Shown: piece by piece, positions 17,165 to 25,532 of the stretch
Position numbering within the stretch: position 1 is the stretch's first letter
Layout of the letters: each line of letters starts with the position of its first letter
Assembly (NCBI RefSeq): GCF_002085925.2
Contig: NZ_CP053562.1
Location: forward strand, 1 to 64,000
DNA: 64,000 nt
Direction: 5' to 3'
DNA from: Thioclava electrotropha
GTDB taxonomy: Bacteria; Pseudomonadota; Alphaproteobacteria; Rhodobacterales; Rhodobacteraceae
Program-made: the position numbers and the translations under genes
The notes under the pieces: generated by a model
Databases searched by the model: none
The model's input: only the letters and a program-made list of their open reading frames with translations
Told to the model about the DNA's origin: nothing

Positions 17165-18598
17165 TCACTCCGCCGCCACCGCCGCCACGTTTTCGAGATA
17201 GCGCAGGATCGAGCCCGCCGCTTCGCGCCCGTCGCGGATCGCCCAGACGACGAGGCTTGCGCCGCGCACGATGTCGCCGACCGCATAGACGCCCGGGATC
17301 GAGGTCGCGTGGGTGCCGAATTCGGCCTTCACCGTGCCCCAGCGGGTGGTCTCCAGATCACCGGCTTCCCAAGCGCCGGGCAGGTCCTCGGGCTCGAAGC
17401 CGAGCGCCTTGATCACCAGATCGGCCTCTTCGTCATAGATGCCGCCCTCGATCTTCTCGGGGCTCTGACGACCCGAGGCATCCGGCGCGCCCAGACGCAT
17501 CTGCTGCACCGAGCAGTTGGTGACCGGGTTGCCCGAGAAGGCCGCGGGGGCGGAGAGCCAGACGAATTCCACGCCCTCTTCTTCCGCGTTTTGCACTTCG
17601 CGCTGCGAGCCCGGCATGTTCGCGCGGTCGCGGCGATAGAGACATTTCACCGACTTGGCGCCCTGACGGATCGCGGTACGCACGCAGTCCATCGCGGTGT
17701 CGCCGCCGCCAATGACGATGACACGCTTGCCTTCAGCGTTCAGCGTGCCGTCTTCGAACTCGGCCACGTCGTCGCCGAAGCTCTTGCGGTTCGAGGCGGT
17801 GAGATAGTCGATCGCGCGGACGATGCCAGCCGCATCCGCGCCTTCGTCGGTCAGCTCGCGCGTCTTGTAGACGCCCGTCGCGATCAGCACCGCGTCATGC
17901 TTGCCGCGGATCGCGTCGAAGGAAATATCGGTGCCGACATTGCAGTTCAGCACGAATTCGACGCCGCCATCTTCCAGCTGCTTCACGCGCTGCATGACGA
18001 TGTCTTTCTCCAGCTTGAAGCCGGGGATGCCATAGGTCATCAACCCGCCCGCGCGGTCGTAGCGGTCATAGACCGTGACCTGCACGCCAGCGCGGCGCAG
18101 CGCGTCGGCGGCCGCCAGACCGCCCGGGCCCGCGCCGATGATGCCGACGCTTTCGGCGCGCTCGGTCGCCGGTTTGATCGGCTTCACCCAGCCCATGTCG
18201 AAGGCGGTGTCGGTGATGTATTTCTCGACCGCGCCGATGGTGACGGTGCCGTGGCCCGACTGTTCGATCACGCAGTTGCCTTCGCACAGACGGTCCTGCG
18301 GGCAGATGCGGCCGCAGATTTCCGGGAAGGTGTTGGTGGCCTGCGACATCTCGTAGGCTTCCTGCAGACGACCTTCGGCGGTCAGGCGCAGCCAGTCGGG
18401 GATGTTGTTATGGAGCGGGCAATGCGTGTGGCAATAGGGCACGCCGCATTGGCTGCAGCGGCTCGCCTGCTCGGCAGCCTTCTCGGCCGCGTATTCGCGA
18501 TAGATTTCGTTGAAATCATGGGAGCGCACGTTCGCGTCGCGCTTCTGAGGCATCTCTTTCGCCGTCTTGACGAACTTGAGCATCGGTTGCTTGGCCAT
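17165..18598 (-). CDS. gltD: glutamate synthase (NADPH) small subunit
   Basis: The 477-residue beta subunit carries NADPH oxidation and electron transfer to GltB. N-terminal cysteine clusters CSQCGVPYCHTHCP and CGRICPQDRLCEGNC bind two 4Fe-4S centres. FAD binding is shown by IGAGPGGLAAADALRRAG and NADPH binding by VIVIGGGDTAMDCVRTA. The C-terminal GVYAVGDIVRGASLVVWAI completes the FAD domain. It is the first gene of a gltD-exported protein-gltB operon. Its 218-base upstream gap contains a long inverted repeat described separately. Confidence 0.97.
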   Translation of the reverse strand: MAKQPMLKFVKTAKEMPQKRDANVRSHDFNEIYREYAAEKAAEQASRCSQCGVPYCHTHCPLHNNIPDWLRLTAEGRLQEAYEMSQATNTFPEICGRICPQDRLCEGNCVIEQSGHGTVTIGAVEKYITDTAFDMGWVKPIKPATERAESVGIIGAGPGGLAAADALRRAGVQVTVYDRYDRAGGLMTYGIPGFKLEKDIVMQRVKQLEDGGVEFVLNCNVGTDISFDAIRGKHDAVLIATGVYKTRELTDEGADAAGIVRAIDYLTASNRKSFGDDVAEFEDGTLNAEGKRVIVIGGGDTAMDCVRTAIRQGAKSVKCLYRRDRANMPGSQREVQNAEEEGVEFVWLSAPAAFSGNPVTNCSVQQMRLGAPDASGRQSPEKIEGGIYDEEADLVIKALGFEPEDLPGAWEAGDLETTRWGTVKAEFGTHATSIPGVYAVGDIVRGASLVVWAIRDGREAAGSILRYLENVAAVAAE

Positions 18599-18652
18599 TG
18601 TGGCGCCTCCCTAGAAAACCGGTGGGTGCGCATGACTACACTGCCTGCCACA

Positions 18653-18759
18653 GCAATAAAAGTAAGCAAGGCTGACCTAAATGTGTATTTTTTGCGAGAG
18701 GCGCATGAGAAGGCACCTCAAATTCGCTCAAAATAGGTCAGCTTGGTTTACTTTATTGC
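18653..18759. repeat. long imperfect inverted repeat upstream of gltD
   Basis: The left arm (18653-18679) and right arm (18734-18759) are near-perfect inverted copies. Both contain GCAATAAA next to GTAA and end in GCTGACCTA when read inward; they differ by one indel and a few bases. The spacer is 54 bases. It lies between the end of uppP and the start of gltD, both minus-strand genes. It could be a paired operator for gltDB, a long RNA stem, or a small remnant element with terminal inverted repeats. No flanking target duplication was seen. Confidence 0.7.
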
Positions 18760-18816
18760 CGCTTTACCCTGATTTTCCTGAGGATCACGCGTCGCCAAAA
18801 AGCGATTCGCTCCTGA

Positions 18817-19614
18817 TCAGCCTAGCACACCGACCGCCGCAAGGCTCAGCAGGAGCCCGCCGAAGATGATCCGGTAGATCGCGAAGATGGTGAAACGGTG
18901 CCCCTGAATGTAGCCAAGGAGCCATTTCACCGCGACGAAGGCCGTGACGGTCGAGACGACGAAAGCGATGCCGAGCCCGGCCCAATCCTCGTTGCCGCCG
19001 GTCCCATCCTTGAGCTGCTTGAGCAATTCGTAACCGCTCGCCGCGTACATGGTGGGAATACCGACGAGGAAGGCGAATTCGGTCGCCGCCGCCCGGTTCG
19101 AGGTGCCCAGCAGCATCGCCACGAAAATCGTCGTGGCCGAGCGCGAGGTGCCCGGAAAGACCCCGGCCACGATCTGCGCAATCCCGACCGCGATCGCGAC
19201 GCGCCAGAAGATTTGGCTGTTATCGGCCTGCCGATCCGCGACGCGTTCCGCAAACAGCATCCAGAAACCGCCGATCACCAGCGCCCAGGCGACGGGATGG
19301 ATCGTTGTCGGCAACTCGAAACCCATCTTCTTCACGATCAGGCCCAGAACGGCGGTGATCAGGAAGGCGACGGTCAGCTTCGCGAGATAGTCGCGGTTCT
19401 CCGGATTGCGCCAGTTGAACAGAAGCTCCATCAGGCGGCGCCAATAGATCAGCGTCACCGCAAGGATCGCCCCGGCCTGAATGACGATGTTGTAGGTATC
19501 CGAGCGCGTGCCAAGCCAATGTTCGGCCAGGATCAAGTGGCCAGTGCTCGAAATCGGGAGAAACTCGGTGATCCCTTCGATCACACCGAGCAGAACGTCG
19601 TTCAGATAGCTCAA
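18817..19614 (-). CDS. uppP: undecaprenyl-diphosphatase (bacitracin-resistance type)
   Basis: A 265-residue integral membrane phosphatase that recycles undecaprenyl pyrophosphate to the monophosphate carrier for peptidoglycan and polysaccharide synthesis. Both family signatures are present: GVIEGITEFLPISSTGHL at residues 11-28 and PGTSRSATTI in the second half. About seven or eight hydrophobic helices are evident, and length is normal. It follows the NDUFA9-like gene by 57 bases on the same strand, probably in one transcript. Confidence 0.95.
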   Translation of the reverse strand: MSYLNDVLLGVIEGITEFLPISSTGHLILAEHWLGTRSDTYNIVIQAGAILAVTLIYWRRLMELLFNWRNPENRDYLAKLTVAFLITAVLGLIVKKMGFELPTTIHPVAWALVIGGFWMLFAERVADRQADNSQIFWRVAIAVGIAQIVAGVFPGTSRSATTIFVAMLLGTSNRAAATEFAFLVGIPTMYAASGYELLKQLKDGTGGNEDWAGLGIAFVVSTVTAFVAVKWLLGYIQGHRFTIFAIYRIIFGGLLLSLAAVGVLG

Positions 19615-19671
19615 GAAATACCGCCTAGGTCAGAGAGGCGCCGCAAGCGGCACCGGGGAGGAAGGAGGGGG

Positions 19672-20658
19672 TTATGTCTTGCGAAGGTTCTTCGCCGAAG
19701 CTTTGATATCGTCATATTGCCCACCGGGGCGGAAGCGCCACAGGTAGCCGGGCATCACCGCTTCCATTGCCATAGGCTGGATTCCGAGATCGGAGAAGCC
19801 TTTCGCGCCCTCGGACACGACATTGTCAGCTTGCAGGTTCTTCACCTGATCGCGCGTGAGGATGCGGTTCGTGAACAGACCGCCGGTGACCGCCTGACCC
19901 AGATCGAAGACGCCGCCGAGGATGCTTGCGACCCAGCGGGGCAGCGACAGCACGAGACGACGACGGTGAATCACCGTCAGCATCTGCTTCATCAGGTCGT
20001 GGAAGGTCTCCACATCCGGCCCGCCGAGTTCATAGGTGCCGGGGGACACTTTGCCATCCGCTGCCATGACCGCGACCTTCGCGACATCATCGACGAAGAC
20101 CGGCTGGAATTTCGTGTGACCGCCGGTGATCGGAAGGATCGGGGTGAAGCGCGACATCGAGGCGAATTTGTTGAAGAACCCGTCCTCGTTGCCGAAAATG
20201 ATCGAGGGGCGCAGGATCACGGCCTGCGGATAGGCATCCAGCACCGCTTTCTCGCCTGCAGCCTTGGTGCGGGCATATTCGCTCTCGCTATCGGGATTGG
20301 CGCCGATGGCCGAGATCTGCACCAGTTTCGGCACATCCATTTCTGCAGCGATACGCGCCACGCGGCCTGCACCTTCGGCTTGCACGGCGCCGAACTTGTT
20401 CTTGCCTTCATTGACGAGAATACCGACGCAATTGATCACCGCATCCGCGCCCTGCATCGCCGCGCGCACGCTGGCATCGTCGCGAATGTTGCAGAAGACC
20501 GGCTCGACTTGCCCGACCGCACCATAGGGTTTGACGAAAAGCGCCTCGTTCGGACGCCGGACCGCAACGCGAATCCGCCAACCGTCCTTTGCCATGCGCT
20601 GCGCGATATAGCGCCCGACGAACCCCGAACCGCCGTAGATCGTAACCAGCTTGGACAT
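19672..20658 (-). CDS. NDUFA9-like NAD(P)-binding epimerase/dehydratase family protein
   Basis: A 328-residue atypical short-chain dehydrogenase. The start is the ATG at 20658 ([19 protein letters not shown]), with the nucleotide-binding GGSGFVG at residues 9-15. The 82-residue in-frame extension upstream runs into the tRNA-Leu gene and was rejected. [21 protein letters not shown] has an atypical active-site region like that of the complex I NDUFA9 group, and [17 protein letters not shown] is characteristic. Bacterial members are annotated as complex I NDUFA9 family proteins, but a direct link to respiratory complex I is not shown here. Confidence 0.86.
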   Translation of the reverse strand: MSKLVTIYGGSGFVGRYIAQRMAKDGWRIRVAVRRPNEALFVKPYGAVGQVEPVFCNIRDDASVRAAMQGADAVINCVGILVNEGKNKFGAVQAEGAGRVARIAAEMDVPKLVQISAIGANPDSESEYARTKAAGEKAVLDAYPQAVILRPSIIFGNEDGFFNKFASMSRFTPILPITGGHTKFQPVFVDDVAKVAVMAADGKVSPGTYELGGPDVETFHDLMKQMLTVIHRRRLVLSLPRWVASILGGVFDLGQAVTGGLFTNRILTRDQVKNLQADNVVSEGAKGFSDLGIQPMAMEAVMPGYLWRFRPGGQYDDIKASAKNLRKT

Positions 20659-20773
20659 GGGCAGAGGCCTTTCCTTGCAAGAATTTCGTTCTTTGATTAC
20701 CGCCTCGCCCCCGCGGGAACAAGGCCAAAGACCCGAAGAGTCGAAGCTTGCGAATTTTTCGTGTCGATCCCCG

Positions 20774-20802
20774 TTGACAGTCCCAGCGCCGCTATGTATC
20801 TC
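20774..20802 (+). promoter_or_regulatory. predicted sigma-70 promoter of tRNA-Leu
   Basis: TTGACA (20774-20779), 17 bases, TATCTC (20797-20802). The start of transcription would fall about 10 bases before the mature tRNA 5' end. Confidence 0.5.
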
Positions 20803-20818
20803 GCGCTCCACGACACCT

Positions 20819-20903
20819 GCCCAGGTGGCGGAATTGGTAGACGCGCACGGTTCAGGTCCGTGTGCCGCAAGGCGTGGAGGTTCGAGTCCTCTCCTGGGCA
20901 CCA
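20819..20903 (+). tRNA. tRNA-Leu (anticodon CAG)
   Basis: An 85-base tRNA including an encoded CCA. The acceptor stem GCCCAGG (20819-20825) pairs with CCTGGGC (20893-20899), the discriminator base is A, and CCA is at 20901-20903. The anticodon stem CACGG/CCGTG encloses the loop TTCAGGT, giving anticodon CAG (20853-20855), which reads CUG. The variable arm TGCCGCAAGGCGT is long, as in class II leucine tRNAs, and the T-arm GGAGG-TTCGAGT-CCTCT is intact. Its last 15 bases plus T are repeated at 39258-39272, so it is probably an integration site. Confidence 0.97.
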
Positions 20904-20904
20904 T
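20890..20904 (+). repeat. probable left attachment site in the tRNA-Leu 3' end
   Basis: TCTCCTGGGCACCAT at the tRNA 3' end is repeated exactly, in the same orientation, at 39258-39272. Tyrosine recombinases commonly use tRNA 3' ends as attachment sites. A truncated integrase gene lies beside the other copy. Confidence 0.65.
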
Positions 20905-20913
20905 AAACCAAGC

Positions 20914-20949
20914 GAAAAGCTCGGAAAACTTCGGTTTTCCGAGCTTTTC
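20914..20949 (+). terminator. strong intrinsic terminator after tRNA-Leu
   Basis: A perfect 16-bp stem: GAAAAGCTCGGAAAAC (20914-20929) pairs with its complement at 20934-20949 around a TTCG tetraloop. T-rich sequence follows. It lies inside the proposed island, just right of the attachment core. Confidence 0.85.
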
Positions 20950-21491
20950 TCTGTTTTGGGCCTGATTTTGCCTCGAAAACTGTTCCGCATGTGAATTTCA
21001 TGAGGCGGGTTATGAATTTCGTTCGTGAGGCTCGATCCTGAGGCGCAACGATAAGATTCGGGCGCACCGGTTCCGGTTCAGTGGAGCAAATGCGGAAAGG
21101 ATTTGGTGGCGCGCCCAGATGAGCATTAGCTCGCCATCTCTTCAGCGCGATTGCCGGCTCGCCTAACGCCGCGCACGCAAGTCCACCGACGCCGCCTGAT
21201 CCAGCCGATGAAGGCTTGGCTTTCACGGGCCAAGGCGGCCAGTCAACTGTCCGCTATCTGGGGAGCGCGGTTGACCGGTCGCTGTCTCATAGTGCGCGTC
21301 GCGCCCATACCCCGAAGTCGCCGGTTTTTGCGCCGCCCAATGGCAGGATTTTACCCCGCCGTTGACAGTTGCTCCTCATCGTCAAGGCTCTGCGCGGGGC
21401 GTCGACCTCCTTAGCACGGCAAGAAGGGGCCTCTTCGCGCGATCGTCTCGTTTCCATCTCCTATCGAATGAATTTGCTCAGCTAAAAACGT
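20950..21491. other. gene-free stretch at the left end of the island
   Basis: About 540 bases between the tRNA terminator and the promoter at 21492. Short open frames occur on both strands, but none has a credible ribosome site or a recognisable product. Two similar short repeats (GAATTTC followed shortly by TGAGGC) occur near 20993-21032 and could be recombinase arm sites, which is speculative. I see no gene or transposase remnant. Confidence 0.6.
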
Positions 21492-21535
21492 TTGACACAA
21501 ATTTGGAACGTTCCTATGAATATTTGGAACGTTCC
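21492..21535 (+). promoter_or_regulatory. promoter with twin LacI-type operators upstream of the catabolic operon
   Basis: TTGACA (21492-21497), 17 bases, TATGAA (21515-21520) is a sigma-70-like promoter. Two identical palindromes GGAACGTTCC (21505-21514 and 21526-21535), each inside TTTGGAACGTTCCTAT, lie 21 bp apart, exactly two helical turns. The first sits between -35 and -10 and the second over the start site, an arrangement suited to repression. A central CpG palindrome is typical of LacI-family operators, and a LacI-family gene lies in the downstream operon (33213-34238). Confidence 0.7.
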
Positions 21536-21613
21536 TATTTGCTGAGTCTTTTTTGGGGCGTGTCGACTGAAATCTTGTCTGGGGTCGGCAATTTGGATTG
21601 GGAGAAGCGAACT

Positions 21614-23185
21614 ATGGGCACGATCGTCAGTGCATCGGAAGCAGTGGGGAAAATCGCGGATGGCGCTATCATCACGGTGTCCTCGTCTTCGGCATTGGGC
21701 TGCCCCGATTCCGTGCTCAAGGCGATCGGCGAGCGCTTCGATCAGGAGCAACATCCGCAGAACCTGACCATGATCCATCCGATCGCCGCGGGGGACATGT
21801 ACGGTGTGAAGGGCATCGATCACATCGCCAAGGATGGTCTGCTCAGCACGGTTCTGGCCGGGTCCTATCCGTCGGGTTCGTCGAACCTGCCGATGCCTGA
21901 AATCTGGAAGATGGTCGTCGAGAATCGTGTGACTGCCTATAACGTGCCCTCCGGCATCCTGTTCGACATGCATCGCGAGGCGGCTGCGCGGCGTCCGGGG
22001 GTGATCACCAAGGTCGGCCTGAAGACCTTCGTCGATCCCGAGCGCGAGGGCTGTGCGATGAACGATCGCGCAGCGGGCGCCCCCATCGTGCGCCGGGTGG
22101 AGTTCGATGGCGACACCTGGCTCCATTTCCCGAATATTTACCCCGATGTCTGCATCCTGCGCGCCACCACCGCCGATGAGCGCGGCAATCTGACCTATGA
22201 GCACGAGGGCGCCTATCTCGGCGGGCTCGAGCAGGCGATTGCGGTGCGCAACAATGGCGGGCTGGTGATCGCGCAGGTGGAGCGCGTCACCGCGGCGGGC
22301 TCCCTGCGGCCCCATGACGTCCGCGTGCCGGGGCACCTCGTGGATTACGTCGTCGTGGACGAGGATCAGAAGCAGACCTGCGAGACGCCCTACGATCCGG
22401 CGATTTCGGGTCAGGTGATGCGTCCGTGGTCGAGCTTCGAACTGGCGGAGCACGGCATCGAAAAGGTGATCGCACGGCGCGCGGCAATGGAGCTGCGCGG
22501 GGGCATGACGGCCAATCTCGGCTTCGGAATCTCGGCGATGGTGCCGCGTATCCTGCTCGAGGAAGGCCATCCCGACGCGGTCACCTGGGCGATCGAACAA
22601 GGCGCGGTGGGCGGCATGCCCCTGACCGGCTTCGCCTTCGGCTGTGCGTCGAACGCCGATGGCTACGTGCCCTCGCCGCAGCAATTCATCTATTTCCAGG
22701 GCGCCGGGTTCGACATGTCCTTCCTGTCCTTCCTCGAAGTCGACGTAGAGGGGAATGTGAATGTCTCCAAGCTCGGCAAGAAGCCCTATCTGACCGCTGG
22801 CTGCGGCGGCTTCGTCGACATCACCGCCCATGCGCGCAAGATCGTCTTCTCAGGTTGGTTCGAAGCCGGGGCGCAGATGGAGATGGACGCGACCGGCATC
22901 CGCGTCCGTGCGCCGGGCAAGTTCACCAAGATGGTCGACCAGGTCGAGCATGTGACCTTCTCCGGGGAGCGTGCGCGCGAGCAGGGGCAGGAAGTGCTCT
23001 ACATCACCGAGCGCTGCGTGATGCGGCTCGATGACAAGGGGCTCATCGCGACCGAAATCATGCCGGGGATCGATCCCGAGCGCGATATCGTCGGCGCCTC
23101 CGAGGGGCGGGTGCGCGTGGCGGAGAATGCCGTCACCATGTCCACGAAGCTTCTCGCCAATGCCCCGATGGGGTGGACGCCATGA
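21614..23185 (+). CDS. acyl-CoA:acetate/3-ketoacid CoA-transferase family protein
   Basis: A 523-residue fused-subunit family I CoA-transferase that moves CoA between an acyl-CoA and a carboxylic acid through a glutamyl-CoA intermediate. The ATG at 21614 has GGAGAAG 7 bases upstream; the longer in-frame extension passes through the promoter and was rejected. The N-terminal half has the alpha-subunit fold (SSSSALGCPDSVLKAIGERF). Glu328 in AIEQGAVGGMPLTG is the expected catalytic residue of the beta half. It is the first gene of the island operon and overlaps the enoyl-CoA hydratase gene. The acid substrate is unknown. Confidence 0.85.
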   Translation: MGTIVSASEAVGKIADGAIITVSSSSALGCPDSVLKAIGERFDQEQHPQNLTMIHPIAAGDMYGVKGIDHIAKDGLLSTVLAGSYPSGSSNLPMPEIWKMVVENRVTAYNVPSGILFDMHREAAARRPGVITKVGLKTFVDPEREGCAMNDRAAGAPIVRRVEFDGDTWLHFPNIYPDVCILRATTADERGNLTYEHEGAYLGGLEQAIAVRNNGGLVIAQVERVTAAGSLRPHDVRVPGHLVDYVVVDEDQKQTCETPYDPAISGQVMRPWSSFELAEHGIEKVIARRAAMELRGGMTANLGFGISAMVPRILLEEGHPDAVTWAIEQGAVGGMPLTGFAFGCASNADGYVPSPQQFIYFQGAGFDMSFLSFLEVDVEGNVNVSKLGKKPYLTAGCGGFVDITAHARKIVFSGWFEAGAQMEMDATGIRVRAPGKFTKMVDQVEHVTFSGERAREQGQEVLYITERCVMRLDDKGLIATEIMPGIDPERDIVGASEGRVRVAENAVTMSTKLLANAPMGWTP

Positions 23186-23949
23186 GCGATATTCACCTGA
23201 TCCTCGACGGCGCGGTGGCAGAGCTGCGCCTCGACAACCCGGCGAAGATGAACGCCCTTACGGTCGAGATGCTGAGTGCGCTCGAGGCGCATCTCGATCG
23301 GATCGAACGAGACGTCGAGATTCGCTGCGTGCTGGTGAGCGCCGAGGGCGACCGGGCCTTCTGCACCGGGGCGGATATCAACGGTTGGGGCGATCTGAGC
23401 CCGGCCCAGTTCGCGCGGCATTGGGTCCGCGACGGACACCGGATCTTCGACCGGCTCGCGCGCCTCTCGAAGCCGACGATTGCGGCGCTGAACGGACACG
23501 CCTTCGGGGGCGGTCTCGAACTTGCCGCAGCCTGCGACCTTCGGGTCATGGCACCCGGCGCCAGCCTTGCCCTCCCGGAAGCTGGCGTCGGGATCGTTCC
23601 CGGTTGGTCGGGCACGCAGCGGCTGATGCGCCTGCTGCCCGAACCGATGGTGAAGGAGATGGCGCTTTTCGGTCACCGGGTGAAGGCCGAGCGGGCTTTG
23701 GCGGTCGGCTTCGTGGCCGCGATCTCCGACGATCCGCGTTCGGCAGCGCAGACCCTGATCGACCGTGCGCTCGGGCTGTCGCCCCGCGCCGTCGAAATCA
23801 CGAAATCGATGATCCATGTCGCGGCGGGTGAAGATCGCGGCGCCATGGCTGAGGCGCTCGGAAGTGCCGCCATTTCGGCCAGCGAAGATCGCGCCGAAGG
23901 GGTCACGGCTTTCCGCGAGAAACGCAAACCTAATTTTTCGGGACTTTGA
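23182..23949 (+). CDS. enoyl-CoA hydratase/isomerase family protein
   Basis: A 255-residue crotonase-fold protein. The start at 23182 overlaps the CoA-transferase stop, with GGGGTGG upstream. The oxyanion-hole segments FCTGADINGWG (60-70) and GHAFGGGLELAAACDLRV (105-122) are present, as is the catalytic-type Glu in LPEAGVGIVPGWSGTQRL. It presumably hydrates or isomerises an acyl-CoA made by the preceding CoA-transferase. The precise substrate cannot be read from sequence. The next gene starts 2 bases after its stop. Confidence 0.87.
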   Translation: MSDIHLILDGAVAELRLDNPAKMNALTVEMLSALEAHLDRIERDVEIRCVLVSAEGDRAFCTGADINGWGDLSPAQFARHWVRDGHRIFDRLARLSKPTIAALNGHAFGGGLELAAACDLRVMAPGASLALPEAGVGIVPGWSGTQRLMRLLPEPMVKEMALFGHRVKAERALAVGFVAAISDDPRSAAQTLIDRALGLSPRAVEITKSMIHVAAGEDRGAMAEALGSAAISASEDRAEGVTAFREKRKPNFSGL

Positions 23950-23951
23950 AC

Positions 23952-25478
23952 ATGACCGAGCTGAACCTGATCTCTGCCGTTGATGCGGCGATCCCCGCAG
24001 AGCCCTTCATCTGTCGTCACCTGATCGCAGGCGAGTGGCGCGACAGTGCCTCTGGCGAGACCTACGATCGGATGTCCCCCGCGCATGGCTGCCTCGTGAG
24101 CCGCGCAGCGCTGGGCGCCGAAGCCGATGCGGAAGCCGCGATCGTCGCGGCGCGCGAGGCGTTCGACAGTGGCGTCTGGAGCCGGATCTCGGGCAAGGAG
24201 CGCGCCACGATCCTGCTGCGCGTCGCCGATCTGATCGAGGGCAATGTCGAGCGCATGGCGCTGCTGGAGACGCTCGAAAGCGGCAAGCCGATTTCGCAGT
24301 CGCGCGCCGAAGTGTCGGGCGCGGCCGATCTGTGGCGCTATGCGGCTTCGCTGGCGCGCACCATGCATGGGGACAGCCACAACACGCTGGGGCCGGACAT
24401 GCTTGGCGTCGTCGTGAAAGACCCGATCGGCGTCGTGTCGATGATCACGCCGTGGAATTTCCCGTTCTGGATCCTGAGCCAGAAGCTGCCCTTCGCGCTC
24501 GCCGCTGGCTGCACCACGGTCATCAAGCCGTCCGAACTGACGCCATCGACCACGGTTATGCTCGGGGAGCTGCTGTTCGAGGCGGGGATGCCCGCGGGCG
24601 TCGTGAATATTGTTCTGGGCTATGGAGCTTCCGTGGGCAGCGTGATGACGACGCATGAGGCCGTGGATATGGTGACCTTCACCGGCTCGACCGCGGTCGG
24701 CAAGGCGATCTCGGCGGCCGCGTCGAGCACGTTGAAGAAGGTCGCGCTGGAGCTTGGCGGGAAGAACCCGCAGGTCGTGTTCCCCGATGCCGATATTGAG
24801 AGCGCGGCCGATGCGATCACCTTCGGCGTCTATTTCAACACCGGGCAATGCTGCAACTCGAGCAGCCGGATCATCGTCCATGAAGATATCGTGGATGAGG
24901 TGGTCGAGCGCGTGGTGGAACTGTCGAAGCGCGTGGCTTTCGGCGACCCGCTCGATCCGCGCACGCAGGTCGGGGCGATCATCTCCGTCCAGCATCAAGG
25001 CAAGATCGACGACTATGTCCGCGCCGCGGTCACCGAGGGGGCCGAGATCGCGCTGGGGGGCGGGCCGATGACCGTGCCGGGCCTCGAGGGGCAATTCTAT
25101 CAACCGACCGTCGTGCGCGGCGTCTCGCCCGAGATGGCGATCGCCCGCGAGGAGGTCTTCGGACCGGTGCTCTCGGTTCTGACCTTCCGCACGATGGACG
25201 AAGCGGTAGCGCTAACGAATGATGCAAGCTACGGTTTGTCTGCGGGCGTTTGGAGCGAGAACGTCCACACCTGCCTCGAGTTCTCGACGCGGGCGCAGGC
25301 TGGGACCGTCTGGACGAATACCTGGATGGACGGTTTCCCGGAATTGAGCTTCGGTGGGGTCAAGCAATCCGGTCAAGGGAGAGAGATCGGACGCTACGGC
25401 CTCGAGGAGTTCTTCGAGATCAAGACGCTCGTGATGCGCATCGGTCGCACGCGAGAGCCTTGGGTAAGACCCGAATGA
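23952..25478 (+). CDS. NAD(P)-dependent aldehyde dehydrogenase
   Basis: A 508-residue aldehyde dehydrogenase. The start is the ATG at 23952. Visible motifs are TPWNFPFW (coenzyme-binding loop), FTGSTAVGK, the general-base Glu in LELGGKNPQ, the catalytic Cys region FNTGQCCNSSSR (Cys300-Cys301), and EEVFGPVLSV. Length is typical. It oxidises an aldehyde to the acid, probably produced by one of the oxidoreductases further down the operon. It is followed after 54 bases by the ABC binding-protein gene. Confidence 0.9.
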   Translation: MTELNLISAVDAAIPAEPFICRHLIAGEWRDSASGETYDRMSPAHGCLVSRAALGAEADAEAAIVAAREAFDSGVWSRISGKERATILLRVADLIEGNVERMALLETLESGKPISQSRAEVSGAADLWRYAASLARTMHGDSHNTLGPDMLGVVVKDPIGVVSMITPWNFPFWILSQKLPFALAAGCTTVIKPSELTPSTTVMLGELLFEAGMPAGVVNIVLGYGASVGSVMTTHEAVDMVTFTGSTAVGKAISAAASSTLKKVALELGGKNPQVVFPDADIESAADAITFGVYFNTGQCCNSSSRIIVHEDIVDEVVERVVELSKRVAFGDPLDPRTQVGAIISVQHQGKIDDYVRAAVTEGAEIALGGGPMTVPGLEGQFYQPTVVRGVSPEMAIAREEVFGPVLSVLTFRTMDEAVALTNDASYGLSAGVWSENVHTCLEFSTRAQAGTVWTNTWMDGFPELSFGGVKQSGQGREIGRYGLEEFFEIKTLVMRIGRTREPWVRPE

Positions 25479-25532
25479 CCTGATCGGTCGCACGGGAGGG
25501 AGTGTGACGACAACGCAAGAGGGAGGAAAATC

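Noticed and set aside
18898..20994. A 698-residue plus-strand open frame
   Set aside because: It covers uppP and the NDUFA9-like gene in antisense and reads through the tRNA and its terminator, so it cannot be a real gene.
21151..21414. A small gene in the left part of the island
   Set aside because: No ribosome site, Arg/Pro/Ser-rich composition typical of random frames, and no recognisable motif.
21505..21533. An EcfG-type general-stress promoter (GGAAC...CGTT)
   Set aside because: The spacer between GGAAC and CGTT is 20 bases rather than 16-17, and both elements are explained by a repeated palindrome. Rhodobacterales also generally lack EcfG.
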